NCBI GenBank assembly: GCA_949152475.1
Contig: OX424568.1
Location: 4,563,667 to 4,627,666, forward strand
Direction: 5' to 3'
DNA: 64,000 nt
DNA from: Terebella lapidaria
Taxonomy: Eukaryota > Annelida > Polychaeta > Terebellida > Terebellidae
The first letter of the stretch is position 1. Every line of letters starts with the position of its first letter. Below, one piece after another: positions 1 to 11,988 of the stretch. Under the pieces are notes generated by a model, which had not been told where the DNA came from, did not search any database, and was given only the letters and a program-made list of their open reading frames with translations. The position numbers and the translations under genes were made by a program.

Positions 1-316
1 CTCTCAATCTCAGATAAACTATGATGATGTCAAAGTCCTTATTCGCCGCTTTTTATAAACAGTCATATCAGTAAAATTACAGATGGAACACGACATAATC
101 TCTCCAGATTTGGTCCAGACCCGAAAAACGAGTTAATATTGAAATATACTGAAATTTTAAATATTAAAATAGCGCTAATATATTTGGTCAAACCTTGTTT
201 TTTTGGCGCTAAATATGTAAACGCCGCATCCATCCTGAAAATGGTTCGGCAACTGCAGTTACCGATTCATGTCTCCCCCAGAGAGGTTGGACTGCCAGTC
301 TAAATTTTTAATAATA
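1..316. other. AT-rich non-coding flank
   Basis: No gene, splice-consistent exon or repeat structure was recognised here. Confidence 0.5.
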
Positions 317-480
317 TGTTGTATACTAATTCCACCAGGAGTGCAGTAGAAACAACGATATTGTACACACTGTCTGTCCCTGATGACCTCAGTGTGCCTC
401 CTGATGAAACATGAGGCCAGGCTATGTTTGAAATTGTTTCTATTCAAAATGTTATATTTGAGGTTTCCTATTGTCATCAT
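317..480 (-). repeat. interspersed repeat R1, copy a
   Basis: On the minus strand this matches a repeat seen again near 30.3, 30.85 and 34.84 kb. Shared blocks include CATCAGGGACAGACAGTGTG and a GTTGTTTCTACTGCAC stretch followed by GGAATTAGTATACAAC. Other copies read CATCAGGGGCAGACAGTGTG and GTTGTTTCTACTGTAC. The family is unnamed here; it could be a SINE or a non-autonomous transposon. The level of divergence suggests an old family. Confidence 0.6.
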
Positions 481-1446
481 TAATCTACTGATCTATTGAT
501 CGTAAATTGGTTTTGTATCAAAAGCTTAACAGCGAAATAATATATATGTATAAATATTCTCATGTACAAAATTCAAATCAGATAATCTGTTCGGTCTTTC
601 GTGTGTGTGAATATTACGAGTTACTGAATTATTTAAAAGTGAGGGCTGAGTAAAATACAATATCTTGATGAAGTACAAACCCTGTAGTATGGACAGAGTA
701 ACCTTGGACACACTGGTCTCATGGATGGTGGCCCAGCCCCGTGTCCCACATTCTGGACAACGATCCTTGACTCCATATTGAATCAAGCACCACCAAGATG
801 ACCAATCTTGCTGACACGGCAGGAAAATTATGGTTTCCAAACGCGAGAGGCATTTGTCAAATATTTATAGCAGACGCATATATCCATGTCGTATGAGAAC
901 CAGGTATTTTTCCATACATTGATATTTTTTGCAGATTGTCAGTGTTCAGGATCGTCCGTACAGCATTGGCCTTCTTTTCCTCTCTTCCACACCAATAGTT
1001 GCAATCTTGACAATGTCACGGGTTTCATGTATGGGTCGAAGTTTACATCATCCAAAATACTAATCGTAATCCTATTTCCCTGTCATTTCCTTGTTATGTG
1101 TCCGCGTTTAAAATATACACTTTATGTGTTCAGATTGAGAAGTTCCGCTTCAGTTTTCGAAATAGTTGATTCAGAATATTTATTCAATGATCATAGGGAA
1201 TTCTATATCCATACATATGCCTATCAAGATCCTGTATATCGGAAGCATTTGTCCCACTAACACGCATTCTAGAGCATGGTTTGCATTACCTTTTACAGAA
1301 AGGAAATTTACAAGCTTGTGTATCCACGAAAGTGAGCTTGTAGTCGCGATGTTTCCTCATCAAATCGTATAGAAACTCCAAGTGAAACTGAAATCACCAG
1401 ATACTAAATACACCACTTCCTGGAATCAATTATCTCTATGTTTAAT
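481..1446. other. intergenic stretch, nothing recognised
   Basis: Open frames of up to 124 codons occur on both strands (886-1260 plus, 526-840 minus). None shows a recognisable domain or a coherent exon structure. A minus-strand stretch at about 690-800 with several Cys and Trp codons and an AG in front was considered as an exon, but it has no partner exons. Confidence 0.4.
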
Positions 1447-1450
1447 ACAC

Positions 1451-1833
1451 TGTGGCGATTTTGCCCTAAGCACGCGGCAGGTGATTGTAAACATAAATGC
1501 CATTCATGTGGCCTTTTCGTACTTGGCCTTGTTTTGACACGCTCCGTTCGAGCGTGCGTTGCCACGGCGACGCATTGTAATTTACGCTCCAGTAAACTAT
1601 AACAATGGATCGATTAGACCTCGCGTGCGCCCTACAGCTTGTGGTGTATTATATATACACTGGAAGCGACTCGATCGAGGAGATTGTCCCGTAGTTACCG
1701 TGTCCGCAGCGACCTCCGGTGAGCGGCCCCGCCGCAAGGATCCGGAATAGCGGATGCGCGTCCGCAAGGACTCGGATGAGAGAGGACTATCCTCGAGGAT
1801 CCCGAAGAGCGGACGGTAGTCAATAACTTTACA
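1451..1833 (+). repeat. 5' LTR of the Ty3-type element
   Basis: This 383-bp copy starts TGTGGCGATTTTGCC and ends AATAACTTTACA. It is nearly identical to the copy at 11249-11984, but the latter is 736 bp because it holds an extra stretch of about 350 bp near its middle. Confidence 0.93.
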
Positions 1834-1852
1834 TTGGTGCCGTGACCAGGAT
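1834..1852 (+). other. primer-binding-like site
   Basis: TTGGTGCCGTGACCAGGAT follows the 5' LTR directly. The TGG start is the usual complement of a tRNA 3' CCA end. The priming tRNA was not identified. Confidence 0.6.
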
Positions 1853-2126
1853 CAGTCCGACAGTGTTCCATCGCAGCCAACCGTCACAGTGTTGTAGCCT
1901 CCTTCGTCCCTGGGGATCGCTCGCTCCTCACGGACAACTCAAACAAAATGAGTGAGAAAGATAATGGGAGGGAAAGGGAGGAAACGTTGCGGACCGGACC
2001 CGGTCCCGCGACGGCCGGGAGCCGCTCCAGGGTGGCTCCGGCGATGGTGCGGAGCGCGCGGAGCCCTCCGCAGACAGTACCCAGTCTGCGGAGACGACTC
2101 CGGCGTCCGCGGCTCCGTCTCCGGAC

Positions 2127-4184
2127 GTGGAGCCGAGCCCTGCGGGGCTGCAACATGTGTTGCCATCGAGGCCTAGTCTTGATGTGTTAGGTGCGGTCGG
2201 CGGAGCTGGCAACGGCTCTACACCGCGCCTGCCCTTGTCCGGACGACGTTCGTGGCAGGCGGCGCTCTTCCAGGGGACGTCTCCAGACGTCCGGAGATCC
2301 GGACATCCGGAGATCCGGACATCCGGAGGTCCGGACATCCGGAATAGAGTGTCAACTGCTGCAATCAACTCCGGATCTGCGGACCAACTCCTCCGGTTAC
2401 CTAACCCGGCTGGGTGGACCCCCTCGAGGGTCTCTGGCCCGGATACCGGACGGTCCGCACTGGGCGAGATGGACCAGCTCACCAACACACTGAGTGCGCT
2501 GGCTCCTCTAGGGCGCTACGGCCGCACCCGGTCGCCCCAACAGGGACGGTCAGATCGGCGGATCCGCTTACCCTCTCCGCGGCCACGGAGCCCTTCGGGG
2601 CCCATGTCGGAGAGGGAGCAGCGGCTGATAAACATGGCGCTTGACCAGTACAAGTGCAGTCAGCCAGTTCCGAGCGTGGATCCGACGATCCCTTACAGTC
2701 CGGGGATGACTGGGCCTATGGCTCCTCCCCAAGTCCTGCCAAGTCCGCAGGCGCCAGTGGTCTCAGCAATGGGATCCGCGCCTGCTCCGCGGCTTGGAGG
2801 CACCACGCTGGCTACCGCTCCGACCGTTCCTGCGGCCGGAGTTAACGCCGCGTGGTCGACTTACCCTGGTGCGCCAAGTGTGTTGGGCGGGCAGTGGCAA
2901 CCGGCGGCTCCGGCCCCGAGTTATGCTAGCTTTGCCGCCCCATCTGGAGCCTACCCCGTAGGTTCGATGAGAGCCCCGCCCGCACCTAGCCAGGGTGGGC
3001 TACAAGCGGGAATGTACCCGGCGGCGAGCGCGAGCTTTCCTGCTCCTATGTCCGCGGCGACGATGTCTGCTCCGGCAGACTCCGCCGCAGGCGCGGGTAG
3101 CTCGCGGAACTTGCCGCTGTACACGGACGACCCCGGAGCCGGGACCGCACGTCGGGCGCGTAACAAACACGATGACGGGCCCAACCACTCTTCGTGGCGG
3201 AAACGGTTCAACGGGGATAACGCCGACTTGGAGGACTACTTACTCCAGGTGTGGCGTACCGCCGTGTACGAAGGATGGTCCCAGCATGAAGCTGGACATG
3301 TCCTCGCGGGGAGCTTAGAAGGAAAAGCTCTCCACGTGATGCCGTGTCTGCCGGTGGGAACAGTGACTTTCGGCGAGGTTGCCCGTCAACTTCGCCTGCT
3401 GTTCACGCCGACGACCAATCGGCGGCAGTCTGAACGAGAGTTCAAGGCGCGTACCCGCCTACCGACTGAGTCCGTGACAGAGTATGCGTTTAACCTGCGC
3501 ATACTCGGCCGGAGAGCTTATCCGGACATGGACTCCAGACGGTTCGAAACGATGCTGATCGATCAGTTCATCGATGGCCAGCCTTACCACTTAGCATACG
3601 GGCTGGCCACCCATGAAAAGCGATCGATGGAGGAGGCAATAGACTCCGCGCTTGCGCTCGAGGTAGCTGTCCGCCCTAGACAGTTGCCTTCGGCCCCGGC
3701 TCCGGCCTCGGCTGTTCCCGCACAGGCGGCGACCCCTCCTCCGGCCAAAGCATCGCAGGTAACCCCGTGGCAGGACCCGGTCGTCCGGGAACCCACCAGG
3801 GAACCTACCCCGCAGTGGGTTAGTGCGTCGGCACCCTTCACAGGGACGCCCGCACATGCGGCACCAGTCGCAGCGCCATTCTCGTCCTCGGACGAGTGCG
3901 ACATGGAGGAATACGATTTCGGCGCCGCGCAGATGATTGCGCACTGCGTCGGGATCGAAGCTCCGGGACCCGCAGAGTGTTGCGCGTTCACATCCGGACC
4001 AGCCCAGAACCGTCCCTGTTACTTCTGCGGAAAACAGGGATACTTTTGGCTGAAGTGTCCGGAGTTGTTGGAACACCTGCGGTCGCGCGGATACCAGGGA
4101 GCCCTCCCTGGCCCGCAACGGAGGAATTCCTTCCGGTCTGGTCCTCCGGGACAGCAAGGTCGGAACCCGCGGCAGGGAAACTAG
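2127..4184 (+). CDS. gag-like polyprotein of the LTR element (fossil)
   Basis: A 685-codon open frame. The first 300 residues are rich in Pro, Ala, Ser and Gly. Residues about 345-520 form a retrotransposon Gag (capsid-like) domain, recognisable from the WRKRFNGDNADLEDYL start, the YEGW helix and the LGRRAYPD segment. A zinc-knuckle-like cysteine cluster (CYFCGKQG) lies near residue 630, followed by a basic Pro/Arg-rich tail. In living relatives this protein builds the particle and binds the element RNA. The first ATG of the frame is used; smaller open frames start upstream at 1948 and 1952, so the true start is uncertain. The pol frame overlaps the gag end, as in relatives that use frameshifting. 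Confidence 0.8.
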   Translation: MEPSPAGLQHVLPSRPSLDVLGAVGGAGNGSTPRLPLSGRRSWQAALFQGTSPDVRRSGHPEIRTSGGPDIRNRVSTAAINSGSADQLLRLPNPAGWTPSRVSGPDTGRSALGEMDQLTNTLSALAPLGRYGRTRSPQQGRSDRRIRLPSPRPRSPSGPMSEREQRLINMALDQYKCSQPVPSVDPTIPYSPGMTGPMAPPQVLPSPQAPVVSAMGSAPAPRLGGTTLATAPTVPAAGVNAAWSTYPGAPSVLGGQWQPAAPAPSYASFAAPSGAYPVGSMRAPPAPSQGGLQAGMYPAASASFPAPMSAATMSAPADSAAGAGSSRNLPLYTDDPGAGTARRARNKHDDGPNHSSWRKRFNGDNADLEDYLLQVWRTAVYEGWSQHEAGHVLAGSLEGKALHVMPCLPVGTVTFGEVARQLRLLFTPTTNRRQSEREFKARTRLPTESVTEYAFNLRILGRRAYPDMDSRRFETMLIDQFIDGQPYHLAYGLATHEKRSMEEAIDSALALEVAVRPRQLPSAPAPASAVPAQAATPPPAKASQVTPWQDPVVREPTREPTPQWVSASAPFTGTPAHAAPVAAPFSSSDECDMEEYDFGAAQMIAHCVGIEAPGPAECCAFTSGPAQNRPCYFCGKQGYFWLKCPELLEHLRSRGYQGALPGPQRRNSFRSGPPGQQGRNPRQGN

Positions 4185-7100
4185 ATCCGGACGTGGTGGC
4201 GACCAACACTACGTCCGGGGATAGTTGTTCCGTGGCAAAAGATGCCGCCCCACCCGCTGATGAGCAGGACGAACCCCAAGTTGATATGACTTCTCCGGAA
4301 GTAGTCCTTGGGGATCAGTCTAGCTCCTCCGCGGCTGAGGCGGATGGTGAGGACTCCGTAGATGAGCCCAGCGCGTGCGAACGGTATCGCCCTACCTGCG
4401 CACTGGTGAGGGACCCCCGCTGGTACCTGCCCCTGTCCTTCGGACGGGAGCCGGTCCGGTTCCTCGTGGACTCTGGCTCGGAGGTGACCCTCGTTGCCGC
4501 AGGAACGTTTAAGAAGGGGCCCGTGCTCCGCAACCTAGAGTTACGGGATCCCGGACCTTACAAGCTCTACGGAGTGGGTAATGACCGCATCCGTATCCAC
4601 GGCATCATCGATCTGCCTATTACCCTTGGGGACAAGGTGTACCTAACAGAGGCAATCGTTGCAGATGTCGGAGCGGCCGGGATTATTGGGATGAATTTTC
4701 TCCGGACCCACCGGGTGACCGCCAATTTCGATGCTGGCGAATTCCGGATGGGAGAGGACACACATTTCCTCTTCCGCACGGGTCCGGCGCATTCATTTCA
4801 ATTGCGGGCGGCGCGCACTACAGTTGTGCCGCCGATGAGCGAGATGATCATTGAGGCGAGGCCGCGTCGTCCCCGCATGCCCCTCGATGGTCGTCCGTGC
4901 ATAGTGCAACCGGTGAGCAGTTTCGCCAAGGGAACTGGACTCGTGTTGGGTGGGGCTCTGGTCAAGTCCGACGCCCGCTCGATGCCCATCCTTGTGGTGA
5001 ATCCTACGGATGCTCCCGTTGTATTGCGGCGCGGTTGTGTGGCAGCTACTGCTACGCCCGCGTCGTCGAGTCGTGTCCTCCCCGACGATCCTGTCTGCCG
5101 CGCTGCGTGCGTGGCGGCGGCCGCCGGAGATGACCCGTTCACCCTGCCGGACCATTTGGAATCTCGGGTTCCGAAGGACCGGTTGGATGAAGAGCAGCGC
5201 CAAGCGCTCCGCAAACTGCTGTGGCAGTATGCGGATGTGTTCATGGGTCCTGATGGTGCGGTTGGCAAGACTGACGTCGCCAAACACCGCATCGACCTCG
5301 TGGACGAGCGTCCTCTCAAGCAGCGTCTTCGTCGGGCAGCAATAGTGCACCAAGAGGTCATAGACCAGGAGGTGCAAAAGATGCTCGACTTGGACATCAT
5401 CGAACCCAGTGACAGCCCTTGGGCCAGTCCGGTGGTTATGGTGAAGGACGGCTCGTGGAGGTTCTGCGTGGACTATCGGAAACTCAACGATGCCACGCGG
5501 AAGGACTCATATCCTCTCCCGCACATTGAGGATACCTTCGATGCCCTGGCCGGGTCGCACTATTTCTGTGCTCTGGATCTGGCCTCCGGGTATTGGCAGG
5601 TGGAGATGGAGGAGAGTGATCGGGTGAAGACTGCCTTCGTTACCAAGAACGGGCTCTACCAATTCAAGGTAATGCCGTTCGGGCTCTGTAACGCACCAGC
5701 GACGTTCGAGCGCCTCATGGAGATGGTACTTAAAGGGTTCCTCTGGAAGCGATGTATGGTCTACATCGACGATGTCGTCGTGTATGGCCGGTCGTTCGAG
5801 GAAACCCTCACCAACCTCCAGATGGTGCTCCATCGCATCCGCGGAGCAGGGCTTAAATTGGGCGAGGGCGTCCTGCATATGAAGCGGAGGTGCGGCTCAG
5901 CTCCAGCGAGTCTTCCTCGAGTCCGGCGGTGTACTCCTCGTGGGTACCCTCGTCCTCTGGAGAGTCTGAGTATGAGCGGTCCTTGCCCCCTGTGGTGATG
6001 GCCGCTGCGGCGCAGCCGGACGCGACGGATGAGGAGCCTAATTACTTAGGTGGCTACTCTCCGGCGCAGATAGCTGCGGCGCAGAGAGCTGACAGAGCTC
6101 TGGCACCGGTAATCACAGCGCTGGATTTTGTTTGGTCTGCCGAGCAGGCTGACGCCTTCTCGGGACTCCGGCAGGCCTTGGTAGTGGCCCCGGTGCTGCG
6201 GCACCCTCGTCCGGACTGCGAGTTCATCCTGGACACTGACGCGAGTAACTTTGCACTTGGCGGTGTCCTCTCGCAGATCGTGGACGGGCAAGAGCGGGTA
6301 GTAGCTTATGCGAGTGTGGCCTTGAGCCGCTCTCAAATGAACTACTGTACCACTCATCGCGAGTTGCTCGCGGTGGTTACGATGACCAAGCGGTTCCGGC
6401 ATTACTTGTTGGGACAACATTTCCGCTTGCGGACTGATCACAGTTCGTTGAGATGGCTCCTCAACTATAGTGAGGCCGATGGCTTGGTGGCGCGGTGGCT
6501 CGTCAAACTCCAGGAGTATGACATGCAGATAGAGCATCGCGCTGGTAAATTGCACGGCAACGCGGACGGCCTGTCCCGTTGTCATAAGTGCAAGAATCCG
6601 GGCTGTGCAGGGATGGCGCCATTCCAGCAAGCCGCGGATTCATCCTCAGACTCGGAATTGGACGTTCCGGGGAGACCGCAGGCTGCTGCCCCCTCTAACA
6701 ACACGGCGGCCGGAGCGTCTAGGGCTCATCTCCGCGCGCGGACCCGCCGATATCGGCGAGGGCGTCCCGCATATGAAGCGGAGGTGCGGCTCAGCTCCAG
6801 CGAGTCTTCCTCGAGTCCGGCGGTGTACTCCTCGTGGGTACCCTCGTCCTCTGGAGAGTCTGAGTATGAGCGGTCCTTGCCCCCTGTGGTGATGGCCGCT
6901 CGGCGCAGCCGGACGCGACGGATGAGGAGCCTAATTACTTAGGTGGCTACTCTCCGGCGCAGATAGCTGCGGCGCAGAGAGCTGACAGAGCTCTGGCACC
7001 GGTAATCACAGCCCTTGAGGCCGGCCAGAAGCCCTCGAAGGATGAGCGGAAGACCTACAGGGAGGAGACTTTGTCTCTAGTATCCCAGTGGGAAAGACTC

Positions 7101-8875
7101 TCCTTGAGGGATGGCCTCTTATACCGGCGCTACGAGCCACCGACCCCACTGCCTCCTATATGGCAGTTGGTGCTTCCGGCGGAGCTGCGGAAAAAAGTAC
7201 TCCACCAGTTGCATGACCTCCGGGTGACCGGTCACTTGGGAATCCTGATCCGAATGTACCTGTTTAGGTACCCCATGGTACACCACCCATCTATTCACCA
7301 ATAACCGAGCTACCTCGTCCGCAGTCTGGCGGCGCAGTGGGTAGGCATCGGTATACTTGGTAAAATAGTCGGAAATCACCAGGATGTACCGGAAACCACG
7401 CGGGGTTTTTTTTTGCGGAAGGCGACAAGGTGCGCTACTATTATCCGCCGCTTAATCAAAGTAATAAATTTGCTAAGCCGTGGATAGGCCCGTTTACGGT
7501 ACTGAAACAGGTGACAGATGTGGACTACCGGATCCGGAGGGATTCCGATCCGGACAGGGTTCTCGTTGTCCATATCGATAATCTGAAGAAGTACGAGGGC
7601 CCGCTTGTCATGGATCCGCTCGTTCAAGATGCGGAGCCGGATGATGCTCCCGTATGGGATCCGTCCGGTCAGCATCCGCGGACTCCGGACGAGCGTGTGT
7701 GCCGTATGGTGGGCCTCCCGGACCTCTCTGACCCGTCAGATGATGGACTGGGTGGCTATCAGCCAGATGACGGCGATCCGCAGGTACGCCCACTACCTCC
7801 AGTACCTGCGGATGACGGGCGGCCACGCCGGAAACCACGTGCGCCAGCCCGGTATGGGTGGGAATAACCTTCCGCCCATGCGGATGCGTCTGCGGTACCC
7901 GTCTATCACACCAAGGACGGGTTTTAGGTCGTTCCGTGAGAGTCCACACAGGTACATTCGGATCAGGGCACGCAATTTGAGAGCAACCTGTTCCGAAACC
8001 TAGCACAGATGCTAGGCAGTACCAAGGTGCGGACCACCCCCTACAGGCCCCAGTCTGATGGCCAGGTCGAACGCTTTAATCGATCGGTCCTCAACATGCT
8101 GGCGGCCTTTGTGAACGATCGTGCGAATGATTGGGATGACCACCTCCCGTATGTCTTAATGGCGTACAGGTCGTCGGTCCACTCTTCGACCGGAGTTACT
8201 CCGCACGCGATGGTGTACGGCCGGGAGCTAAATTTGCCCGTGGATATTATGTATCCAACTGCGGCAGAGACCGGCGCAGTACCCCAGTGCGGTCCGGAGT
8301 ACGTGGAGTGGATTCGCCGCGCTCTGGCGAACGCCCATGATTTCGCGCGCGCGCGCCTGGACAAGTCTGCCATCCGGCAGAAGCGAGGCTATGACGCCCA
8401 TGCTGAGGGTAGGCTAGCTTTTGCGGAAGGCGACAAGGTGCGCTACTATTATCCGCCGCTTAATCAAAGTAATAAATTTGCTAAGCCGTGGATAGGCCCG
8501 TTTACGGTACTGAAACAGGTGACAGATGTGGACTACCGGATCCGGAGGGATTCCGATCCGGACAGGGTTCTCGTTGTCCATATCGATAATCTGAAGAAGT
8601 ACGAGGGCCCGCTTGTCATGGATCCGCTCGTTCAAGATGCGGAGCCGGATGATGCTCCCGTATGGGATCCGTCCGGTCAGCATCCGCGGACTCCGGACGA
8701 GCGTGTGTGCCGTATGGTGGGCCTCCCGGACCTCTCTGACCCGTCAGATGATGGACTGGGTGGCTATCAGCCAGATGACGGCGATCCGCAGGTACGCCCA
8801 CTACCTCCAGTACCTGCGGATGACGGGCGGCCACGCCGGAAACCACGTGCGCCAGCCCGGTATGGGTGGGAATAA
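3896..8875 (+). pseudogene. pol region of the LTR element (fossil, several breaks)
   Basis: The recognisable parts are in Ty3/mdg4 order. An aspartic protease lies at about 4.45-4.70 kb (motif LVDSGSEVTLV). A reverse transcriptase lies at about 5.3-5.87 kb (motifs FCVDYRKLND, ALDLASGYWQV, YIDDVVVYG). RNase H lies at about 6.15-6.57 kb (motif TDASNFALGGVLSQ). The integrase C-terminal half and GPY/F tail lie at about 8.0-8.87 kb (motifs TPYRPQSDGQVERFN and KPWIGPFTVLKQV). The region overlaps gag in another frame. It is broken in several places and carries internal duplications and an inverted piece of integrase, so it cannot act as it stands. Confidence 0.88.
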
Positions 8876-11235
8876 CCTTCCGCCCATGCGGATGCGTCTG
8901 CGGTACCCGTCTATCACACCAAGGACGGGTTTTAGGTCGTTCCGTGAGAGTCCACACGACTTACCTCCGCGGGTGGCTACTTTGTGGCTATCTTCGGAGT
9001 TGAGGTCCGCGGAGACTTTCATGTCGTAACGCCGCCGCTCCGCATCCGCCCTCCTGTAGTTTCCAGCGCCAGGGACGTGCGGATGGCCTGTCCGCACATT
9101 GTGGACGGCTGTCCGGCGTAATCCGCACAACGGTTACGCTGGCCGGACGAATTTACTGATCCGGCCGGACGCCCCTGGTCCCGGGACAACCTCTTATATG
9201 GCCAGACTGAGGTTGGGAGTTACGTCCGCTACGGGAGAAGCGCCTTCCCACGGATTTGGGGAACTGGCTCTGGACGCGGGGATAGTGTCCGCACGTTAGG
9301 ACTGACGTCCGCGGTTCGTCCGCGTGACTCGTCCGGCGTCCGCGGCGTTTTAAGATGACGCACTTCGGTGTAGTTATTCCCCGTGAGCCATTACTATAAT
9401 TACAGTTATAGAAATTAAGGTTTCTTACGGCAGGAAACCGACTATCCATTATGATAATGGAGCGGTTGTTAAGTCCGCGTGTGCGGACCAGCCGCGGCAG
9501 CGGGTGACGCTCGTTCTCGTCCGGATCGTACCTTACAATATGCGGTCCGGCCGGAGTGACCGGAACCCCGGCCTCCTTCTAAGAAGGGGGTCGTATATTA
9601 CATGCGCAACACTTGTGGTGGCTTTTAATTCCAATTTCATATACATTGGATAAGGGCAATACGCCGTTCTATGGTAGGCGTCAGGCCTGGACTCCGTCCG
9701 CGGGCAGCTCCGGACGTCCGCCGGCTATTGCTTTCACCATCTTTGGGCGCCTCTAGATTGGGCGCCGGTATGAAGGGTTCGCCCCCTAACCATTGAGGTT
9801 ATGGACCATGCCGGCTCCGCGTCTAATCTATTGGCTCCGCGCTCCGGTAGTCGTTGATTGGGCTCTAGGTTGGACCGGGCTTGCTCCGCGGCCGGGCTGT
9901 ACGTTGGGGTTGCTAGTGGGCGCGTCATGAACGCCCACAGGGCGCCCAACTGTCTGTCCGCCTGTCATGGGCTTGTCCGATCGCCTGTAAGCGTACCAGC
10001 GGCTATGGGGAGTGATTTTGTTTATTTTCCATCTCAGTTATTATTTATTGGGAGGATTATAAGCCGCAAGTGTGCGGCATGTCTCTGGAGAATTCTGTTC
10101 TTGCTCATTTACTGATACAAAGTGAGACAAGTAAGTGAAATTTCCTTTCCGGTGCAAAAGAGAGTAAGAAATCGGGAGATTTCTGCTTTCGCTAGAGGGG
10201 TGTAAGGGATTGCGCTAATTTTGACAGTGAAGGATTGCTGTGATATTTGAAATAACTGGAGAATGAAAATTTATTGTTGTTTTCGTCTGACATATTCGTA
10301 CAAGCCACAAGTTAGTGGTTACTGTCAATTTTATGCCCAATTTCTACCTTGCTTGGGTGATTAATTTTACGTCATTTACCGCCGGTGCGGACGCAAAAGC
10401 GAATGACTAATCTTAATTACTGTAGGATATTTGCGAGGTCCCCCGGGATAGAAATGTTCATTTTCTACCCGTATACACGGTTTGATTTGGAGTCACCGGA
10501 GGGAAATGATTGCACCCGCATGAGTTAATAGTGCATGTATTTTGGTCCGGGCATGTGTCAGTATGACCGGGGACAGAGTTTTGCAGCGACACCGCGTGCA
10601 TTGCTGCACGTGTAGTATAGCTGTCATTTGTTACATGTATATATATGTAAAAATGTCGTTCTCGGATTTTTATTAATCTCCAGATGTGTAGCAGATGTGT
10701 TTTGTGCCACTCGCATTTCGTCCGCTGATGCGGCGCTGGATCCCGCGGGCCGTGCTGGAGATGTGCGGGCGGGCGGGCGGCTGCCCTGCCTCAGACCCGT
10801 TCTGCGGATCTGAGGAGCCGGCCGGCAGGGCGGTCGGCAACATTTTTAGAGGTACTATCACTTTTGATCACTCGGTGTGTCGTTTTACAAAATTTCTAAA
10901 TTTAAAGTTTAACCTTAAAGATATTCCAAAGACTCGACACACCGTCCTTTTATAACGGATGACCTTCCAAGGTCATCACACGGTTTTGGACCACCTCGGT
11001 CAAAATTTTAGCTTGTTTATGAGGGTTTATTCAAAATTGCAAAGCGCGTTATAGTTTACTCCGTAAGTCCGGGGGTAGTTCCCCATTCTTCCAAAAGGGA
11101 CTCTTAAAGTCCTAGTCTTGCGCCGTGACTTCCGGGCGTTGCCATCTTGCCTTCTTCCGGACCCCGCCATGCGAAGCCTTCGTCGGGTTTTGGCTGTTTT
11201 GGGTGCGGGCGGAACATGTTGGGGACCAACATTGT
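8876..11235 (+). other. long untranslated stretch between pol and 3' LTR
   Basis: About 2.4 kb inside the element without a convincing reading frame or an envelope-like protein. The first 1.1 kb is very rich in CCGG/TCCG words; the rest becomes AT-richer. A pair of inverted 9-mers (GGTGTGTCG near 10873 and CGACACACC near 10936) could form a stem. Such long 3' spacers are common in large Ty3-type elements. Confidence 0.6.
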
Positions 11236-11248
11236 AAGAAGGGGGTAA
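11236..11248 (+). other. polypurine tract
   Basis: AAGAAGGGGGTAA lies directly before the TG of the 3' LTR, the usual place for the plus-strand primer. Confidence 0.7.
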
Positions 11249-11984
11249 TGTGGCGATTTTGCCCTAAGCACGCGGCAGGTGATTGTAAACATAAATGCCA
11301 TTCATGTGGCCTTTTCGTACTTGGCCTTGTTTTGACACGCTCCGTTCGAGCGTGCGTTGCCACGGCGACGCATTGTAATTTACGCTCCAGTAAACTATAA
11401 CAATGGATCGATTAGACCTCGCGTGCGCCCTACAGCTTGTGGTGTATTATATATACACCGGAAGCGACTCGATCGAGGAGATTGTCCGAGAGAGAGTGAA
11501 CAGGACGCACGCAAGGCTCGCCATGAGCTTTGCGTTCCCTGGTCAGGAGTAGTGGGCTCTTAGAGCCCTGGGGACGATTTCCATGGGGAGGCCCGGGCTG
11601 GGAGAGACAAGTTGCTGACTCGGGGGCGTAAGCCCTGTGGATCGCCAGTTCTCTCCCTTCCCGGGACGTGTGACATAGGCTCTGGCCAGCATGTCGGACT
11701 GTACGGGGTTCCGTCCCCGAGGCAGACCGCGGCTCGCCAGGCCCCGCCAGTTAACACCGTAGGGATGAACTAGTTTCTGAACGGTGTCCGTAGGCCTGGG
11801 AGTGTCGGGTGGGCTGTTACCTGGTTACCGTTAATGCTGAAGTAGTTACCGTGTCCGCAGCGACCTCCGGTGAGCGGCCCCGCCGCAAGGATCCGGAATA
11901 GCGGATGCGCGTCCACAAGGACTCGGATGAGAGAGGACTATCCTCGAGGATCCCGAAGAGCGGACGGTAGTCAATAACTTTACA
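11249..11984 (+). repeat. 3' LTR of the Ty3-type element
   Basis: A 736-bp copy starting TGTGGCGATTTTGCC and ending AATAACTTTACA. Outer parts match the 383-bp 5' copy almost perfectly; the middle carries about 350 bp that the 5' copy does not have. The ACAC duplication follows. Confidence 0.92.
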
Positions 11985-11988
11985 ACAC

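Larger units (their letters stand above)
1447..11988 (+). mobile_element. Ty3/mdg4-type LTR retroelement (fossil, rearranged interior)
   Basis: The element runs from 1451 to 11984, with TG...CA LTRs and a 4-bp target duplication (ACAC at 1447-1450 and 11985-11988). Parts in order: 5' LTR, primer-binding-like site, gag, pol (protease, reverse transcriptase, RNase H, integrase with GPY/F tail), a long 3' untranslated stretch, purine tract, 3' LTR. The order protease-RT-RNase H-integrase is that of Ty3/mdg4 elements. The aligned parts of the LTRs differ at about two positions in 380, so the insertion is young. It nevertheless looks broken: pol is interrupted several times, and the interior holds at least two internal direct duplications (about 0.25 and 0.5 kb) and an inverted piece of integrase. 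The interior is strikingly GC-rich compared with the host DNA. Confidence 0.93.

Noticed and set aside
526-840. Minus-strand Cys/Trp-containing frame considered as a thrombospondin type 1 exon
   Set aside because: The cysteine and tryptophan spacing does not fit the family and no neighbouring exon could be found.
1928-2488. 186-codon minus-strand frame over the gag region, and others such as 3591-4157 and 4793-5400
   Set aside because: Shadows of GC-rich coding DNA on the opposite strand; the plus-strand frames carry the recognisable domains.
8876-11235. Search for an envelope gene behind pol
   Set aside because: No long frame, signal peptide or membrane anchor pattern was found in this stretch.
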